The notes under the pieces were generated by a model. That model ran no database searches and was not told where the DNA came from. It saw only the letters and a program-made list of their open reading frames with translations. From positions 1-64,000 of the forward strand of contig NZ_FWWV01000003.1 in assembly GCF_900176075.1 (NCBI RefSeq): 64,000 nucleotides of DNA, given 5' to 3'. Below, piece after piece: positions 45,907 to 54,920 of the stretch; within the stretch, counting starts at the first letter, position 1; each line of letters begins with the position of its first letter. A program made the translations under genes and the position numbers. This stretch comes from Pasteurella testudinis DSM 23072 (GTDB lineage Bacteria; Pseudomonadota; Gammaproteobacteria; Enterobacterales; Pasteurellaceae).

Positions 45907-47181
45907 TTATACATTTTGCGCCAAAAAACGGATAGCTTCCGCTGTCGGCAACGTTTGTTGTTGTGTGCGGCCCAATAAATCTTTCACGACCAATTGTCCG
46001 TTTTGTACTTCTTCTTCGCCGATCACCACGGCAAATACCGCACCGCTCTTATCGGCACGCTTAAATTGTTTTTTGAAATTACCACCGCTGCAATGCAGCA
46101 TCACATTTTTCTGCGGACAAACCGCGCGTAACTGCTCTGCCACGTTAAAGGCTTGCAACGTCGCTTGTTCGCCGCTGTGTACCACATAAATATCCACTGC
46201 CGCCGGCAAACTCAGGCTTTGGTTCACTTCTTGTACCAGCAAAATCAAACGCTCGACGCCCATCGCAAAACCAACGCCGCTGGTGGCATGTCCGCCCAAT
46301 TGTTCGACCAAACCGTCATAGCGACCGCCGCCGCATACCGTACCTTGTGCGCCAAGTGCGGTCGTCACCCACTCGAAGACGGTTTTGTTATAATAATCCA
46401 AACCGCGTACCAGTTTTTGATTGATTTCATAGGTAATTCCCATTTGATCCAAAATCGCACATAAACGGGCAAAATGCTGTTTGGAATCGTCATCCAAATA
46501 GTCATGCAGTTTCGGCGCGTCATTTAAAACGGCTTGAATTTGCGCGTTTTTGGTATCCAAAATCCGCAGCGGGTTGGTGGTTAAACGGCGTTTGCAATCG
46601 TCATCTAAAATCGCCAGATGATTCTGGAGGAAATCAACCAACGCTTGGCGATAATTATGACGTGCCTCTAACGAACCGATAGAATTGAGTTGTAAACTGA
46701 CATGATCGGCAATCCCCAGTGCTTTCCACAAACGGGCGGTCAACAGGATTAGCTCGGCATCAATCTCTGCCTGTGCAATACCGAACACTTCCACTCCGAT
46801 TTGGTGAAACTGACGGTAACGCCCTTTTTGCGGCCGTTCATAACGGAACATCGGCCCCATATACCATAAACGTTGCTCTTGGTTATACAACAAACCGTGC
46901 TCAATACCGGCACGCACACAGCCCGCCGTGCCTTCCGGACGTAGGGTAAGGCTTTCGTTGTCGCGGTCATCGAAAGTAAACATCTCTTTTTCGACCACAT
47001 CGGTCACTTCGCCGATCGCGCGTTTGAACAACGGTGTCGATTCGACAATCGGCATTCTGATTTCACTGTAGCCGTAACTGGTCAGTACCCGTCTGACTAC
47101 GGCTTCCAGCCATTGCCATAACGGCGTGTCTTGCGGAAGACAGTCATTCATTCCACGAATTGCTTGAATGGTTTTTGCCAC
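45907..47181 (-). CDS. hisS: Histidine--tRNA ligase
   Basis: A 424-residue class II synthetase (E. coli 424). The N-terminus [21 protein letters not shown], motif 2 in [20 protein letters not shown], the histidine-specific loop [15 protein letters not shown] and motif 3 in [15 protein letters not shown] are all present, followed by the C-terminal anticodon-binding domain. It is part of the conserved minus-strand run rlmN-pilW-rodZ-ispG-hisS-yfgM. Confidence 0.97.
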   Translation of the reverse strand: MAKTIQAIRGMNDCLPQDTPLWQWLEAVVRRVLTSYGYSEIRMPIVESTPLFKRAIGEVTDVVEKEMFTFDDRDNESLTLRPEGTAGCVRAGIEHGLLYNQEQRLWYMGPMFRYERPQKGRYRQFHQIGVEVFGIAQAEIDAELILLTARLWKALGIADHVSLQLNSIGSLEARHNYRQALVDFLQNHLAILDDDCKRRLTTNPLRILDTKNAQIQAVLNDAPKLHDYLDDDSKQHFARLCAILDQMGITYEINQKLVRGLDYYNKTVFEWVTTALGAQGTVCGGGRYDGLVEQLGGHATSGVGFAMGVERLILLVQEVNQSLSLPAAVDIYVVHSGEQATLQAFNVAEQLRAVCPQKNVMLHCSGGNFKKQFKRADKSGAVFAVVIGEEEVQNGQLVVKDLLGRTQQQTLPTAEAIRFLAQNV

Positions 47182-47200
47182 GTCTATTTATTCCTTGTTA

Positions 47201-48322
47201 TTATTCATGAGTAGTAAGCAGATCAATGCGCTGTGACGGATCTTGCATGGCGATTTTGGCACGGATTCTGGCTTCCAGCTGATCGATCAGATTGTCATTG
47301 TCGAACCGCTCTTTTTGCCGCACACCGTCCAGATAGAAGCCGCTCTTATTATTGCCGCCGGTCACGCCCAAATCGGAAACCAAGGCTTCGCCAGGCCCGT
47401 TGACCACACAACCGATAATAGACACGTCCATCGGCGTGACAATATCTTCCAAACGCTGCTCTAGTGCGTTCACCGTGCCGATCACGTCAAACTCCTGACG
47501 GGAGCAGGTCGGGCAGGCGATAAAGTTAATACCGCGTGATCGGATTCGCAATGATTTTAAAATATCAAAGCCGACTTTGATCTCTTCGACCGGATCTGCA
47601 GCCAGCGAAACACGCAAGGTATCGCCGATCCCTTCCGACAACAACAGCCCCAGTCCGACGGCGGATTTTACCGCTCCGGCTCTGGCACCGCCGGCTTCGG
47701 TGATGCCCAGATGCAACGGCTGTTTAATCGCTTTTGCCAATAAGCGGTAAGATTCCACCGCCAAAAATACATCGGAAGCTTTAACACTGACTTTAAATTG
47801 ATCGAAATTAAGCCGATCTAAAATATCCACATGGCGCAAGGCAGATTCCAACAGCGCTTGCGGGGTCGGTTCACCGTATTTTTCCTGAATATCCCGTTCC
47901 AAAGAGCCGGCATTAACGCCGATCCGAATCGGAATATTGTTGTCTCTGGCGCAATCGACTACCGCACGGATTCGATCTTCCCGTCCGATATTGCCCGGAT
48001 TAATCCGCAAGCAATCGACACCGTATTCCGCTACTTTCAGCGCAATACGGTAGTCAAAATGGATATCCGCCACCAACGGCACGGAAACTTGCTGTTTAAT
48101 CAATTTAAAGGCTTCGGCGGCGTCCATCGTCGGTACCGAAACACGCACGATATCCGCCCCGACTTTTTCCAACGCTCTAATTTGCGCCACGGTGGCTTCC
48201 ACATCGGTGGTGCGGGTGTTGGTCATCGACTGCACTGCAATCGGCGCATCACCGCCAATCGGTACGTTGCCCACATAAATTTTTGTCGATTCACGACGCT
48301 TGATCGGAGTTTCTTTTAACAT
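47201..48322 (-). CDS. ispG: 4-hydroxy-3-methylbut-2-en-1-yl diphosphate synthase
   Basis: A 373-residue 4Fe-4S enzyme (GcpE) catalysing the penultimate step of the MEP isoprenoid pathway. The TIM barrel starts around [20 protein letters not shown]. The cluster cysteines lie in the C-terminal domain: [13 protein letters not shown] supplies two and [12 protein letters not shown] the third. It is located between rodZ and hisS, the common gammaproteobacterial order; the gaps of 18-19 bases suggest one transcript. Confidence 0.96.
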   Translation of the reverse strand: MLKETPIKRRESTKIYVGNVPIGGDAPIAVQSMTNTRTTDVEATVAQIRALEKVGADIVRVSVPTMDAAEAFKLIKQQVSVPLVADIHFDYRIALKVAEYGVDCLRINPGNIGREDRIRAVVDCARDNNIPIRIGVNAGSLERDIQEKYGEPTPQALLESALRHVDILDRLNFDQFKVSVKASDVFLAVESYRLLAKAIKQPLHLGITEAGGARAGAVKSAVGLGLLLSEGIGDTLRVSLAADPVEEIKVGFDILKSLRIRSRGINFIACPTCSRQEFDVIGTVNALEQRLEDIVTPMDVSIIGCVVNGPGEALVSDLGVTGGNNKSGFYLDGVRQKERFDNDNLIDQLEARIRAKIAMQDPSQRIDLLTTHE

Positions 48323-48340
48323 ATCCTATCTCTATTGCGA

Positions 48341-49483
48341 TTAGTTAGGCAATTTAATCCGCGCAACACGGCCGTCAATCGTCAACGGCACTTCTTGCCC
48401 TTGGAACGTAATCCGCACATTTTGCGGTGCGCCGATCACCAACGAATACGGTTCGCCGTCAGCAAAGTTCAGAACTTCGCCTTGCTTATACTCTTTTTGC
48501 GCCAACACTTTGCGATTTGCATCACGCACGCTCAGCCAACAGCTATTGCCGATAATTTCGATTGTCAGCCCGTTGCCTGCAATCGCCGCGATATTATCAC
48601 CTACCGCACTTTGATCGCCGTTTTCGGCATTTGCGGTTGCGCTGCCGCCGTCTAATTGTTCCATTGCATTGCTGAGTACTTGCCCTGAAGTTTGCCCTTG
48701 GTAGGCTTGCCCCTGATAAGTCACCGCACTTTCATTCTGCATGCCGTTATCGGCCAGCGGTGTTAACACCACATTGGCTTCGGACGCCGTTAGCGCGCTT
48801 AATGTGCCGCTTTGCCCGATAGCCGAATTATCTGCATTAGCGGCATTTAAACCGACACTTGCAGATCCTGCCCCACTATCAACCGTTTCCGTTCCGAGTG
48901 CGTCGGGTGCGGTATTATTTTCCATAGCCGTCGGCGTGGGTAAAAGCACACTATCCGCGCTTGAATTTGAGGCCGATACCGCACTTTCACTTTGCGAATT
49001 GTTTAAAAAACTCTCGACCAAATTGGTTCTTTCATCTTGTGATTGCTGATAATTTTGCCACCACCAATACGCGGTCATACCCACCATAATCAGCGCAATC
49101 ACCCACGTTAACCGCCCGATCCAGTTGGAATAAGAAGCATAATGATTGACCCTGTGATTATTGCGCATATTTTTCTGCAGATCATTTTGGATCGGCTCAC
49201 CATAAGAGATCGCCGGATTATTCCAAACGGACTCCGGCAATTTCAAAAATTTGGCATAATTGCGCACATAGCCTTTCATAAACGTTGGCGGACAGTTAGG
49301 CTGAATTAATTCGTTATTTTCAATCTGATGAATAATCGCGGTTTTAAGATGTGTTTTTTGTACAACTTCTTCAACGCTCAAACCCAATTGCTGACGTTTT
49401 TGGCGTAAGGTTTCGCCAAGATTAAATTCATTGGCGTTAAATTCATTTTGCTGTTGTTGCTTATGTTGTTGCTTATTTTCCAT
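48341..49483 (-). CDS. rodZ: Cytoskeletal shape protein RodZ
   Basis: A 380-residue bitopic membrane protein linking MreB to the elongasome. A Gln-rich N-terminal tip (KQQQQ) is followed by a cytoplasmic Xre-type helix-turn-helix (about residues 22-90, LGETLRQKRQQLGLSVEEVV) that binds MreB. One transmembrane helix at about 122-142, a disordered Ser/Ala/Asn-rich periplasmic linker (about 145-290) and a C-terminal DUF4115 beta domain (LTIEIIGNSCWLSVRDANRK) complete it. The linker is the fastest-evolving part and carries three uptake signals. Confidence 0.93.
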   Translation of the reverse strand: MENKQQHKQQQQNEFNANEFNLGETLRQKRQQLGLSVEEVVQKTHLKTAIIHQIENNELIQPNCPPTFMKGYVRNYAKFLKLPESVWNNPAISYGEPIQNDLQKNMRNNHRVNHYASYSNWIGRLTWVIALIMVGMTAYWWWQNYQQSQDERTNLVESFLNNSQSESAVSASNSSADSVLLPTPTAMENNTAPDALGTETVDSGAGSASVGLNAANADNSAIGQSGTLSALTASEANVVLTPLADNGMQNESAVTYQGQAYQGQTSGQVLSNAMEQLDGGSATANAENGDQSAVGDNIAAIAGNGLTIEIIGNSCWLSVRDANRKVLAQKEYKQGEVLNFADGEPYSLVIGAPQNVRITFQGQEVPLTIDGRVARIKLPN

Positions 49484-49590
49484 GAGATTACCATAAAATT
49501 AAGTTCAAGCGCAGAGTTTAAAATTGTCATTCCGCTTTTGCAACAGTTAATCATCAATCTGCAACATTAATACACAAAAATAGCGCTTGT

Positions 49591-50142
49591 TTATTTCAAT
49601 AAATGACTCAATTGTGCAGCTTGCTGCGGATCGATATTCGCCAATTTTTGCAGGGCTTCTTTTTGGCGTTGCCGATCGCCGGCTTGATGGGCGCAAAGTG
49701 CAGTATTTTCATAGGTTTGCGCCAAGCGGTAATAATCCGGACTGTCGAGTGCGGCGGCAAAATGGTCGAAAGCCTGACTGAATCTGCCCTGCTGACACAA
49801 AAATGCCGCATAGTTGTTGTGGCTGTCGCCCTGCTGCGCATCTTTTTGCAGTGCCGTCAGATAGTGGTTTTCCGCCTGCGCATTGTTGCCGATCAGCTGG
49901 TAATAGTGCGCCAATACCAGATAAGGCAGGTAATAATCCGCGCTATGCTGCAACGCCTTATCCAAACTCTGCTTCGCCGCTTCGTATTGGTTCTGCTGCA
50001 AATAGCCCAGCGCCACTTGCACACGCGCATAAGCCGCACGTTGGTTTTCACTTGTCTGCTTACTGGTCGTGTTGCAAGCGCTTAACAAAAGAAGGAACAA
50101 TAGCGGAAAAATAAAACGGCGTTTAATTTGATGCAATCCCAT
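49591..50142 (-). CDS. pilW: Type IV pilus assembly lipoprotein PilW/PilF
   Basis: A 183-residue outer-membrane lipoprotein. The signal peptide ends in LSAC (Cys23) with asparagine at +2. About four to five TPR repeats follow (for example QVALGYLQQNQYEAAKQSLD and GDSHNNYAAFLCQQGRFSQA). PilF/PilW proteins pilot the PilQ secretin. In Haemophilus this protein (PilF2) is needed for type IV pili and natural transformation, in keeping with the abundant uptake signals in this genome. It lies between rlmN and rodZ. Confidence 0.9.
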   Translation of the reverse strand: MGLHQIKRRFIFPLLFLLLLSACNTTSKQTSENQRAAYARVQVALGYLQQNQYEAAKQSLDKALQHSADYYLPYLVLAHYYQLIGNNAQAENHYLTALQKDAQQGDSHNNYAAFLCQQGRFSQAFDHFAAALDSPDYYRLAQTYENTALCAHQAGDRQRQKEALQKLANIDPQQAAQLSHLLK

Positions 50143-50192
50143 GATGTTTCTCCTCTTATTGTCTGCCTTTGTTTACGCAGTTATTTTGGCGC

Positions 50193-51308
50193 TTACGCCT
50201 GTTTTATCGCAATCGCCTCGCCAAACGCTTTTTTATGCAGTGTGCGCTTGGTACGGTCGATCACTTCTCCGGCAAGCTGTCCGCAGGCGGCGTCAATATC
50301 GTCACCGCGCGTTTTGCGCACGATCACGGTCAAACCGTACTCCATCAACACTTTTTGGAAGCGGTCGATTCGAGTGTTGGAACTCTTGTTATACGGCGCT
50401 TCGGGGAACGGATTCCACGGAATCAAATTCACTTTGCACGGAATATTTTCCAGCACTTTCGCCAGTTGGTGGGCGTGTTCCGTGCCGTCATTAATGTGAT
50501 CGAGCATCACATATTCAATCGTCACTTTGCCATGATTGGCTTTGGAAACCGCAAGATAACGGCTGACCGAATCCATCAGCATTTTAATGTTATACTTCTT
50601 GTTGATCGGCACGATTTCATCGCGCAGTTCGTCGTTCGGCGCATGCAGCGACACCGCCAACGCCACGTCAATCATTTCCGGCAATTTATCCAACGCCGGC
50701 ACCACGCCGGAAGTCGACAGCGTAACCCGTCTTTTTGACAAGCCGTAACCGAAATCGTCCAGCATGATTTCCATTGCCGGCACGACATTGCTGACATTCA
50801 GCAACGGTTCGCCCATGCCCATCATCACCACATTGGTAATCGGGCGCTCGCCGCTCACGCCGTGCGGTCCTAACACTTTCGCCGCGCGCCAAACCTGACC
50901 GATAATTTCCGCGACGGTCAAATTACGGTTAAAGCCCTGTTGTGCGGTCGAACAAAAGGTACACGCCAAGGCACAACCCACTTGCGATGACACGCACAAG
51001 GTCGCACGGTCATTTTCCGGAATATACACGGTTTCGACCTGCTGATCGCCCACCTGCATCGCCCATTTGATCGTGCCGTCGGCAGAGCGCTGCTCCTCCG
51101 CAACTTCCGGCGCTTTGATCTCGGCAACGGTTTTTAATTTTTCACGCAACACTTTGTTGATATTGGTCATATTATCAAAGTTGTCTTCGCCGAAGTGGTA
51201 GATCCACTTCATCAGTTGATCAGCTCGGAACGGTTTTTCGCCCAAACCTTGCAACAGTTCACGCAATGCTTTGCGATTTAGATCGAGTAAATTCGTTTTA
51301 TTTGTCAT
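50193..51308 (-). CDS. rlmN: Dual-specificity 23S rRNA/tRNA adenine C2-methyltransferase RlmN
   Basis: A 371-residue radical-SAM enzyme that methylates C2 of A2503 in 23S rRNA and of A37 in tRNAs. The cluster motif C-x3-C-x2-C is in [19 protein letters not shown]. The segment [16 protein letters not shown] and the C-terminal catalytic cysteine region ([15 protein letters not shown]) match the family. It is the first gene of the run toward yfgM. Confidence 0.96.
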   Translation of the reverse strand: MTNKTNLLDLNRKALRELLQGLGEKPFRADQLMKWIYHFGEDNFDNMTNINKVLREKLKTVAEIKAPEVAEEQRSADGTIKWAMQVGDQQVETVYIPENDRATLCVSSQVGCALACTFCSTAQQGFNRNLTVAEIIGQVWRAAKVLGPHGVSGERPITNVVMMGMGEPLLNVSNVVPAMEIMLDDFGYGLSKRRVTLSTSGVVPALDKLPEMIDVALAVSLHAPNDELRDEIVPINKKYNIKMLMDSVSRYLAVSKANHGKVTIEYVMLDHINDGTEHAHQLAKVLENIPCKVNLIPWNPFPEAPYNKSSNTRIDRFQKVLMEYGLTVIVRKTRGDDIDAACGQLAGEVIDRTKRTLHKKAFGEAIAIKQA

Positions 51309-51551
51309 GATGATTCACGCCTCGTTATTACACATTACGGCTTGTCGGCAGGATACCGAAAAGGTGGTGTTGAAGAAGTCGGCGATTTTACTGATTTAAA
51401 CGCAATTAATCTAGTCTTTTTCGCGCTCATCGGCTATTCGAGGCAACGCTTTTTTCGATCCGGATCGCAAAAACAGACCGCACTTTAGCCTATTATTTTA
51501 AAAAGTTCTGATAGTATTCGCAGAATAATTGTCTTAAACTGAGTGGCAAGA

Positions 51552-51579
51552 CTTGAAATTAACATTTTGATAACCATTT
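51552..51579 (+). promoter_or_regulatory. Sigma-32 (RpoH) heat-shock promoter of htpX
   Basis: CTTGAAA (51552-51558) and AACCATTT (51572-51579) are 13 bases apart, fitting the RpoH consensus with weaker first -10 bases. Transcription would begin about 47 bases before the htpX ATG. E. coli htpX is a heat-shock gene. The rest of the 324-base rlmN-htpX gap (51309-51632) shows one uptake signal and nothing else I recognise. Confidence 0.65.
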
Positions 51580-51632
51580 ATTGCTTCAATCTTATTCTTA
51601 CTTATTCTTATTTTTCACGGGAGTGTTTCATT

Positions 51633-52487
51633 ATGATGCGAATTATTCTGTTCTTGTTGACCAACATGGCAGTGTTGTTTGTTTTTAATATTATTTTGAC
51701 CTTAACCGGTATTCAATCGCAAGATGCCGCCGGCTTGCTGATTCTTGCGGCGCTATTCGGTTTCGGCGGCTCGTTGGTGTCGCTGTTTATGTCCAAATCA
51801 ATGGCAAAAAGAGCGGTCGGCGCGCAGGTGATCACCCAACCGCGCAACGAACAGGAGCAATGGCTGCTTTACACCGTGCAGGCGCAAGCGCGCAAAGCCG
51901 GTTTGCCGATGCCGGAAGTGGCGATTTATCACTCCAGTGATGTCAACGCTTTTGCCACCGGCGCCAGCAAAAAGAATTCATTGGTTGCGGTCAGCACCGG
52001 ATTGTTAAACACCATGACCCGTGACGAAGCCGAAGCCGTATTGGCGCACGAAGTCAGCCACATCGCCAACGGCGATATGGTGACGATGACGTTGCTGCAA
52101 GGAGTGTTGAATACCTTCGTGATTTTCGTGTCGCGCATGATCGCCAAAGTGGTTGCCAGCAACCGTGACGGCGAAACCAGCAGCGGGATGTATTTCATGG
52201 TGGCAATGGTGCTGGAAGTGGTATTCGGTTTCCTCGCCAGCATTATCGCCATGTGGTTCTCCCGCTACCGCGAGTTCCACGCCGATGCCGGTTCCGCACA
52301 ATTGGTCGGCAAACAAAAAATGATCGCCGCATTAAAACGTTTGCAAACCTTGCACGAACCGCAACAGCTGGAAGGTGAACTGGCGGCGTTTGCGATTAAC
52401 GGTAAACGCGGCACGCCGTTGGCGGCACTGTTTATGAGCCACCCGCCGTTAGAAAAACGGATTGAAGCGCTGCAAAAACTCAATTAA
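51633..52487 (+). CDS. htpX: Membrane protease HtpX
   Basis: A 284-residue M48-family zinc metalloprotease of the inner membrane that helps FtsH remove misfolded membrane proteins. Two N-terminal transmembrane helices ([20 protein letters not shown], then [19 protein letters not shown]) precede the catalytic [10 protein letters not shown]. Two more hydrophobic segments and the third zinc ligand glutamate in [10 protein letters not shown] follow. The ATG at 51633, preceded by GGGAGTG, gives the normal N-terminus. It is expressed from the predicted RpoH promoter. Confidence 0.95.
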   Translation: MMRIILFLLTNMAVLFVFNIILTLTGIQSQDAAGLLILAALFGFGGSLVSLFMSKSMAKRAVGAQVITQPRNEQEQWLLYTVQAQARKAGLPMPEVAIYHSSDVNAFATGASKKNSLVAVSTGLLNTMTRDEAEAVLAHEVSHIANGDMVTMTLLQGVLNTFVIFVSRMIAKVVASNRDGETSSGMYFMVAMVLEVVFGFLASIIAMWFSRYREFHADAGSAQLVGKQKMIAALKRLQTLHEPQQLEGELAAFAINGKRGTPLAALFMSHPPLEKRIEALQKLN

Positions 52488-52517
52488 GATAATGCGCAAC
52501 CGCACTTTATCATTTTC

Positions 52518-52545
52518 GGGGCTGATTTCAGCCCCTTCTTTATTT
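52518..52545 (+). terminator. htpX terminator
   Basis: GGGGCTG / CAGCCCC with a 4-base loop is followed by TTCTTTATTT. It overlaps the leader of epmC, which starts 15 bases later. Confidence 0.75.
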
Positions 52546-52559
52546 GGACAGAAATCATA

Positions 52560-53096
52560 ATGGAACACGACTATCACGATCTGATCGCAATCTTCAACGC
52601 CTGTTTTTACCAAGAATACAACACCAAATTAGAAAAAGGCGGTGATGAACCAATTTACTTACCAGCCAATGAAAACCACACTTATAACGCCATTCGCTTT
52701 GCTCACGGTTACTACAGCAGCGCCCTGCATGAAATCGCGCATTGGTTGGTGGCGGGACGTTCGCGTTGGCATTTGGAAGATTTCGGGTATTGGTACGAAC
52801 CGGACGGCCGCAGCGAAGAACAGCAACGGTTATTCGAAAAAGTAGAAGTGAAACCGCAGGCAATCGAATGGATTCTGTCCACTGCCGCCGGCAAACGATT
52901 TTTCACCAGTGCGGATAATCTCAACGGACAAGCCGGCGACAGCCGCCCGTTTAAAAGTGCGGTTTATGCCCAAGTATGCCACTATGCCGAACACGGCTTA
53001 CCGAAACGTGCCGAAACCCTACGCCAAGCCTTATCTCAGTTTTACGGCACGGAAAACCGGATTGATTTGACGTTATTCGATCCGAATGCGATCTGA
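52560..53096 (+). CDS. epmC: Elongation factor P hydroxylase EpmC
   Basis: A 178-residue protein of the YfcM family. E. coli EpmC hydroxylates the beta-lysylated lysine of EF-P, the last step of its modification after EpmB and EpmA. The metal-site motif is ALHEIAHWLVAGRSRW with H-x3-H spacing near residue 60, followed by EDFGYWYEPDGR. The remainder fits the family to the end. EpmA, EpmB and efp are not in the window. Confidence 0.9.
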   Translation: MEHDYHDLIAIFNACFYQEYNTKLEKGGDEPIYLPANENHTYNAIRFAHGYYSSALHEIAHWLVAGRSRWHLEDFGYWYEPDGRSEEQQRLFEKVEVKPQAIEWILSTAAGKRFFTSADNLNGQAGDSRPFKSAVYAQVCHYAEHGLPKRAETLRQALSQFYGTENRIDLTLFDPNAI

Positions 53097-53110
53097 GATT
53101 AAATCAATAT

Positions 53111-53145
53111 AAAAAAATAAGGGCGGATTCACCTCCGCCCTCGTC
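53111..53145. terminator. Bidirectional terminator between epmC and the peroxidase gene
   Basis: AGGGCGGA (53120-53127) pairs with TCCGCCCT (53134-53141). The left flank is seven A residues, ideal for the minus-strand gene, and CGTCTTT is on the right. Confidence 0.8.
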
Positions 53146-53180
53146 TTTACATCTGTGCTGTCAACGCTAACTTAGGTAAC

Positions 53181-54590
53181 TCACTGTTTTTCGTTGACTA
53201 AGATTTTGCCTTCAAATTCCCCCGTCAGGCTGTGCAGGAATTCCACCATATCGCTCACATCTTGTTCCGGCAAGGTCACGCCGCTTTGGTATTTCAACAT
53301 CAACTCGACCGCTTGTTGCAGGTTTTCCGCTTGTGCGTCATGGAAATAAGGTCCGGTTAAGGCAATATTTCTTAAGCCCGGCACTTTGAAACGATATTTA
53401 TCGCGCGGATCTTGGGTTTGTGCGAAGCGACCGTTGTCGTCCGCCGTCAACGGCGTGCCGCGCTCGGCGAAGTAATCGGCTTTGGTTCCCATCAACTCAT
53501 AAGAAGTTCCGCCCATATTTACACCGCTGTGGCAGGTGTCGCATTTGTATTGTTGGAACAGCTCGTAACCGTGCTGCTGATTGGCGCTCAATGCGGTTTG
53601 ATCGCCTTTCAGATAGCGGTCAAAGGCACTGTTCGGCGTGATCAGGGTTTTCTCAAATTCGGCAATCGCATCGGTGATGTTGTCACCGCTGAAACCGTCC
53701 GGATACACCTGTAAAAACGCCGCTTTCAGCTCACTGTCTTGATCCAGTTTGGCGATCACTTCGTCCCAGTCTTTCGACCCCATTTCCACCGGATTAAACG
53801 GCGGACCACCGGCTTGCTCGGCTAACGTCGACGCCCGTCCGTCCCAGAACTGAACGAAGTTAAATGCCGCATTGTAAACTGTCGGCGCATTGATTCCGCC
53901 TTTTTGCCCGTGAATACCGGTTGAGGTGGCTAAATTATCCACGCCGCCGGTATTCAAGCCGTGGCAACTGGCGCAAGAAACAGTGCCATCACCGGAAAGT
54001 GCGGTACTGTGGAACAGAATATTCCCCAACGCTACTTTCGCCGGATCGGTTGGCAAACGATCAGGAATCGGTTGAATAAAACGGGCTTCCGACACGCCTG
54101 CCGTATCTTCCGGTAACTGATGATCTTTGCGTTGTTGACGAACCCAATCCAACAAGATTTTTTGTTCATCGGCATTCAGTGAAGAGCCCCAGTGCAGATG
54201 AATAAAGGACTTGGTCGGCATTTCGTCGTTGATCACCACCCGTTCCAATTTGGCCAGTGCGGTGGCGGAAATCGCTTGCGGGTTATCCAGATGATCGACA
54301 ATTTCGCTCAACAGAAAATGATCAAGCGCTTTATTGATGTCGTCTTGCATAATGCCGTTGACGATTGGCAAATGAATATAAAACGGCACTTCAGCGTTCG
54401 GCGTATGGCAATATTGGCATTGATTGTCGTAAAGCACCTGCTCGACCAATTTTGCCGACGGCGTTTGCATCGCACTTTGCGCCAACAGTTTTTCTTTTTG
54501 TTGGTTGTCAAAGTGATTAATATAGGCTACTGTGGCAAAAAAGCCCGCAATCCCCAGCCCAACAAGGGAAAAGAGTAATTTTTTCTTCAT
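53181..54590 (-). CDS. qpo: Tri-haem quinol/cytochrome c peroxidase
   Basis: A 469-residue periplasmic-facing peroxidase anchored by an uncleaved N-terminal helix (LLFSLVGLGIAGFFATVAYI). Three c-type haem motifs occur: CQYCH at residues 58-62, CASCH at 206-210 and CDTCH at 350-354. The last two belong to the classical di-haem CcpA core; the extra N-terminal haem domain marks the YhjA/Ccp group. In Aggregatibacter the homologous enzyme is a quinol peroxidase (QPO) that reduces H2O2 with respiratory quinol. An FNR box about 90 bases upstream suggests anaerobic induction, as for E. coli yhjA. It is divergent from the autotransporter gene. Confidence 0.9.
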   Translation of the reverse strand: MKKKLLFSLVGLGIAGFFATVAYINHFDNQQKEKLLAQSAMQTPSAKLVEQVLYDNQCQYCHTPNAEVPFYIHLPIVNGIMQDDINKALDHFLLSEIVDHLDNPQAISATALAKLERVVINDEMPTKSFIHLHWGSSLNADEQKILLDWVRQQRKDHQLPEDTAGVSEARFIQPIPDRLPTDPAKVALGNILFHSTALSGDGTVSCASCHGLNTGGVDNLATSTGIHGQKGGINAPTVYNAAFNFVQFWDGRASTLAEQAGGPPFNPVEMGSKDWDEVIAKLDQDSELKAAFLQVYPDGFSGDNITDAIAEFEKTLITPNSAFDRYLKGDQTALSANQQHGYELFQQYKCDTCHSGVNMGGTSYELMGTKADYFAERGTPLTADDNGRFAQTQDPRDKYRFKVPGLRNIALTGPYFHDAQAENLQQAVELMLKYQSGVTLPEQDVSDMVEFLHSLTGEFEGKILVNEKQ

Positions 54591-54678
54591 AAAACAGTGT
54601 TCCTTATCAAAGAAATGAAATAACGTAAGACCATGCGTAAGACCTTAGATAGTGTGCGGGATTTGTCATTTCGTTTTA

Positions 54679-54692
54679 TTGATTAATATCAA
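54679..54692 (-). promoter_or_regulatory. FNR box upstream of the peroxidase gene
   Basis: TTGATTAATATCAA is a perfect TTGAT-N4-ATCAA palindrome, 89-102 bases before the peroxidase start and about 230 bases before the divergent autotransporter. It points to control by FNR. The other parts of the 330-base spacer (54591-54920) show a TATAAT at 54793 that could serve the autotransporter, and one uptake signal. Confidence 0.75.
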
Positions 54693-54920
54693 TAGTTTTA
54701 ATTTGTATAACCTATTGCTTCAATAGGCATAATTTTTATATGGATTTACACCCTAATCGACTGTTTTTTGCTGCACAACACCATTTTAATGTTATAATCC
54801 GCACAATTTTGAGTGATACTAAAAACCACTCGCCACCGCTTGAACGCCTTAAACCGCACTTTCGTTTAGTTCAGTGTTTAGTTCTCCGTTAACCACTTGA
54901 TATTCATAGGTATAATAGCC

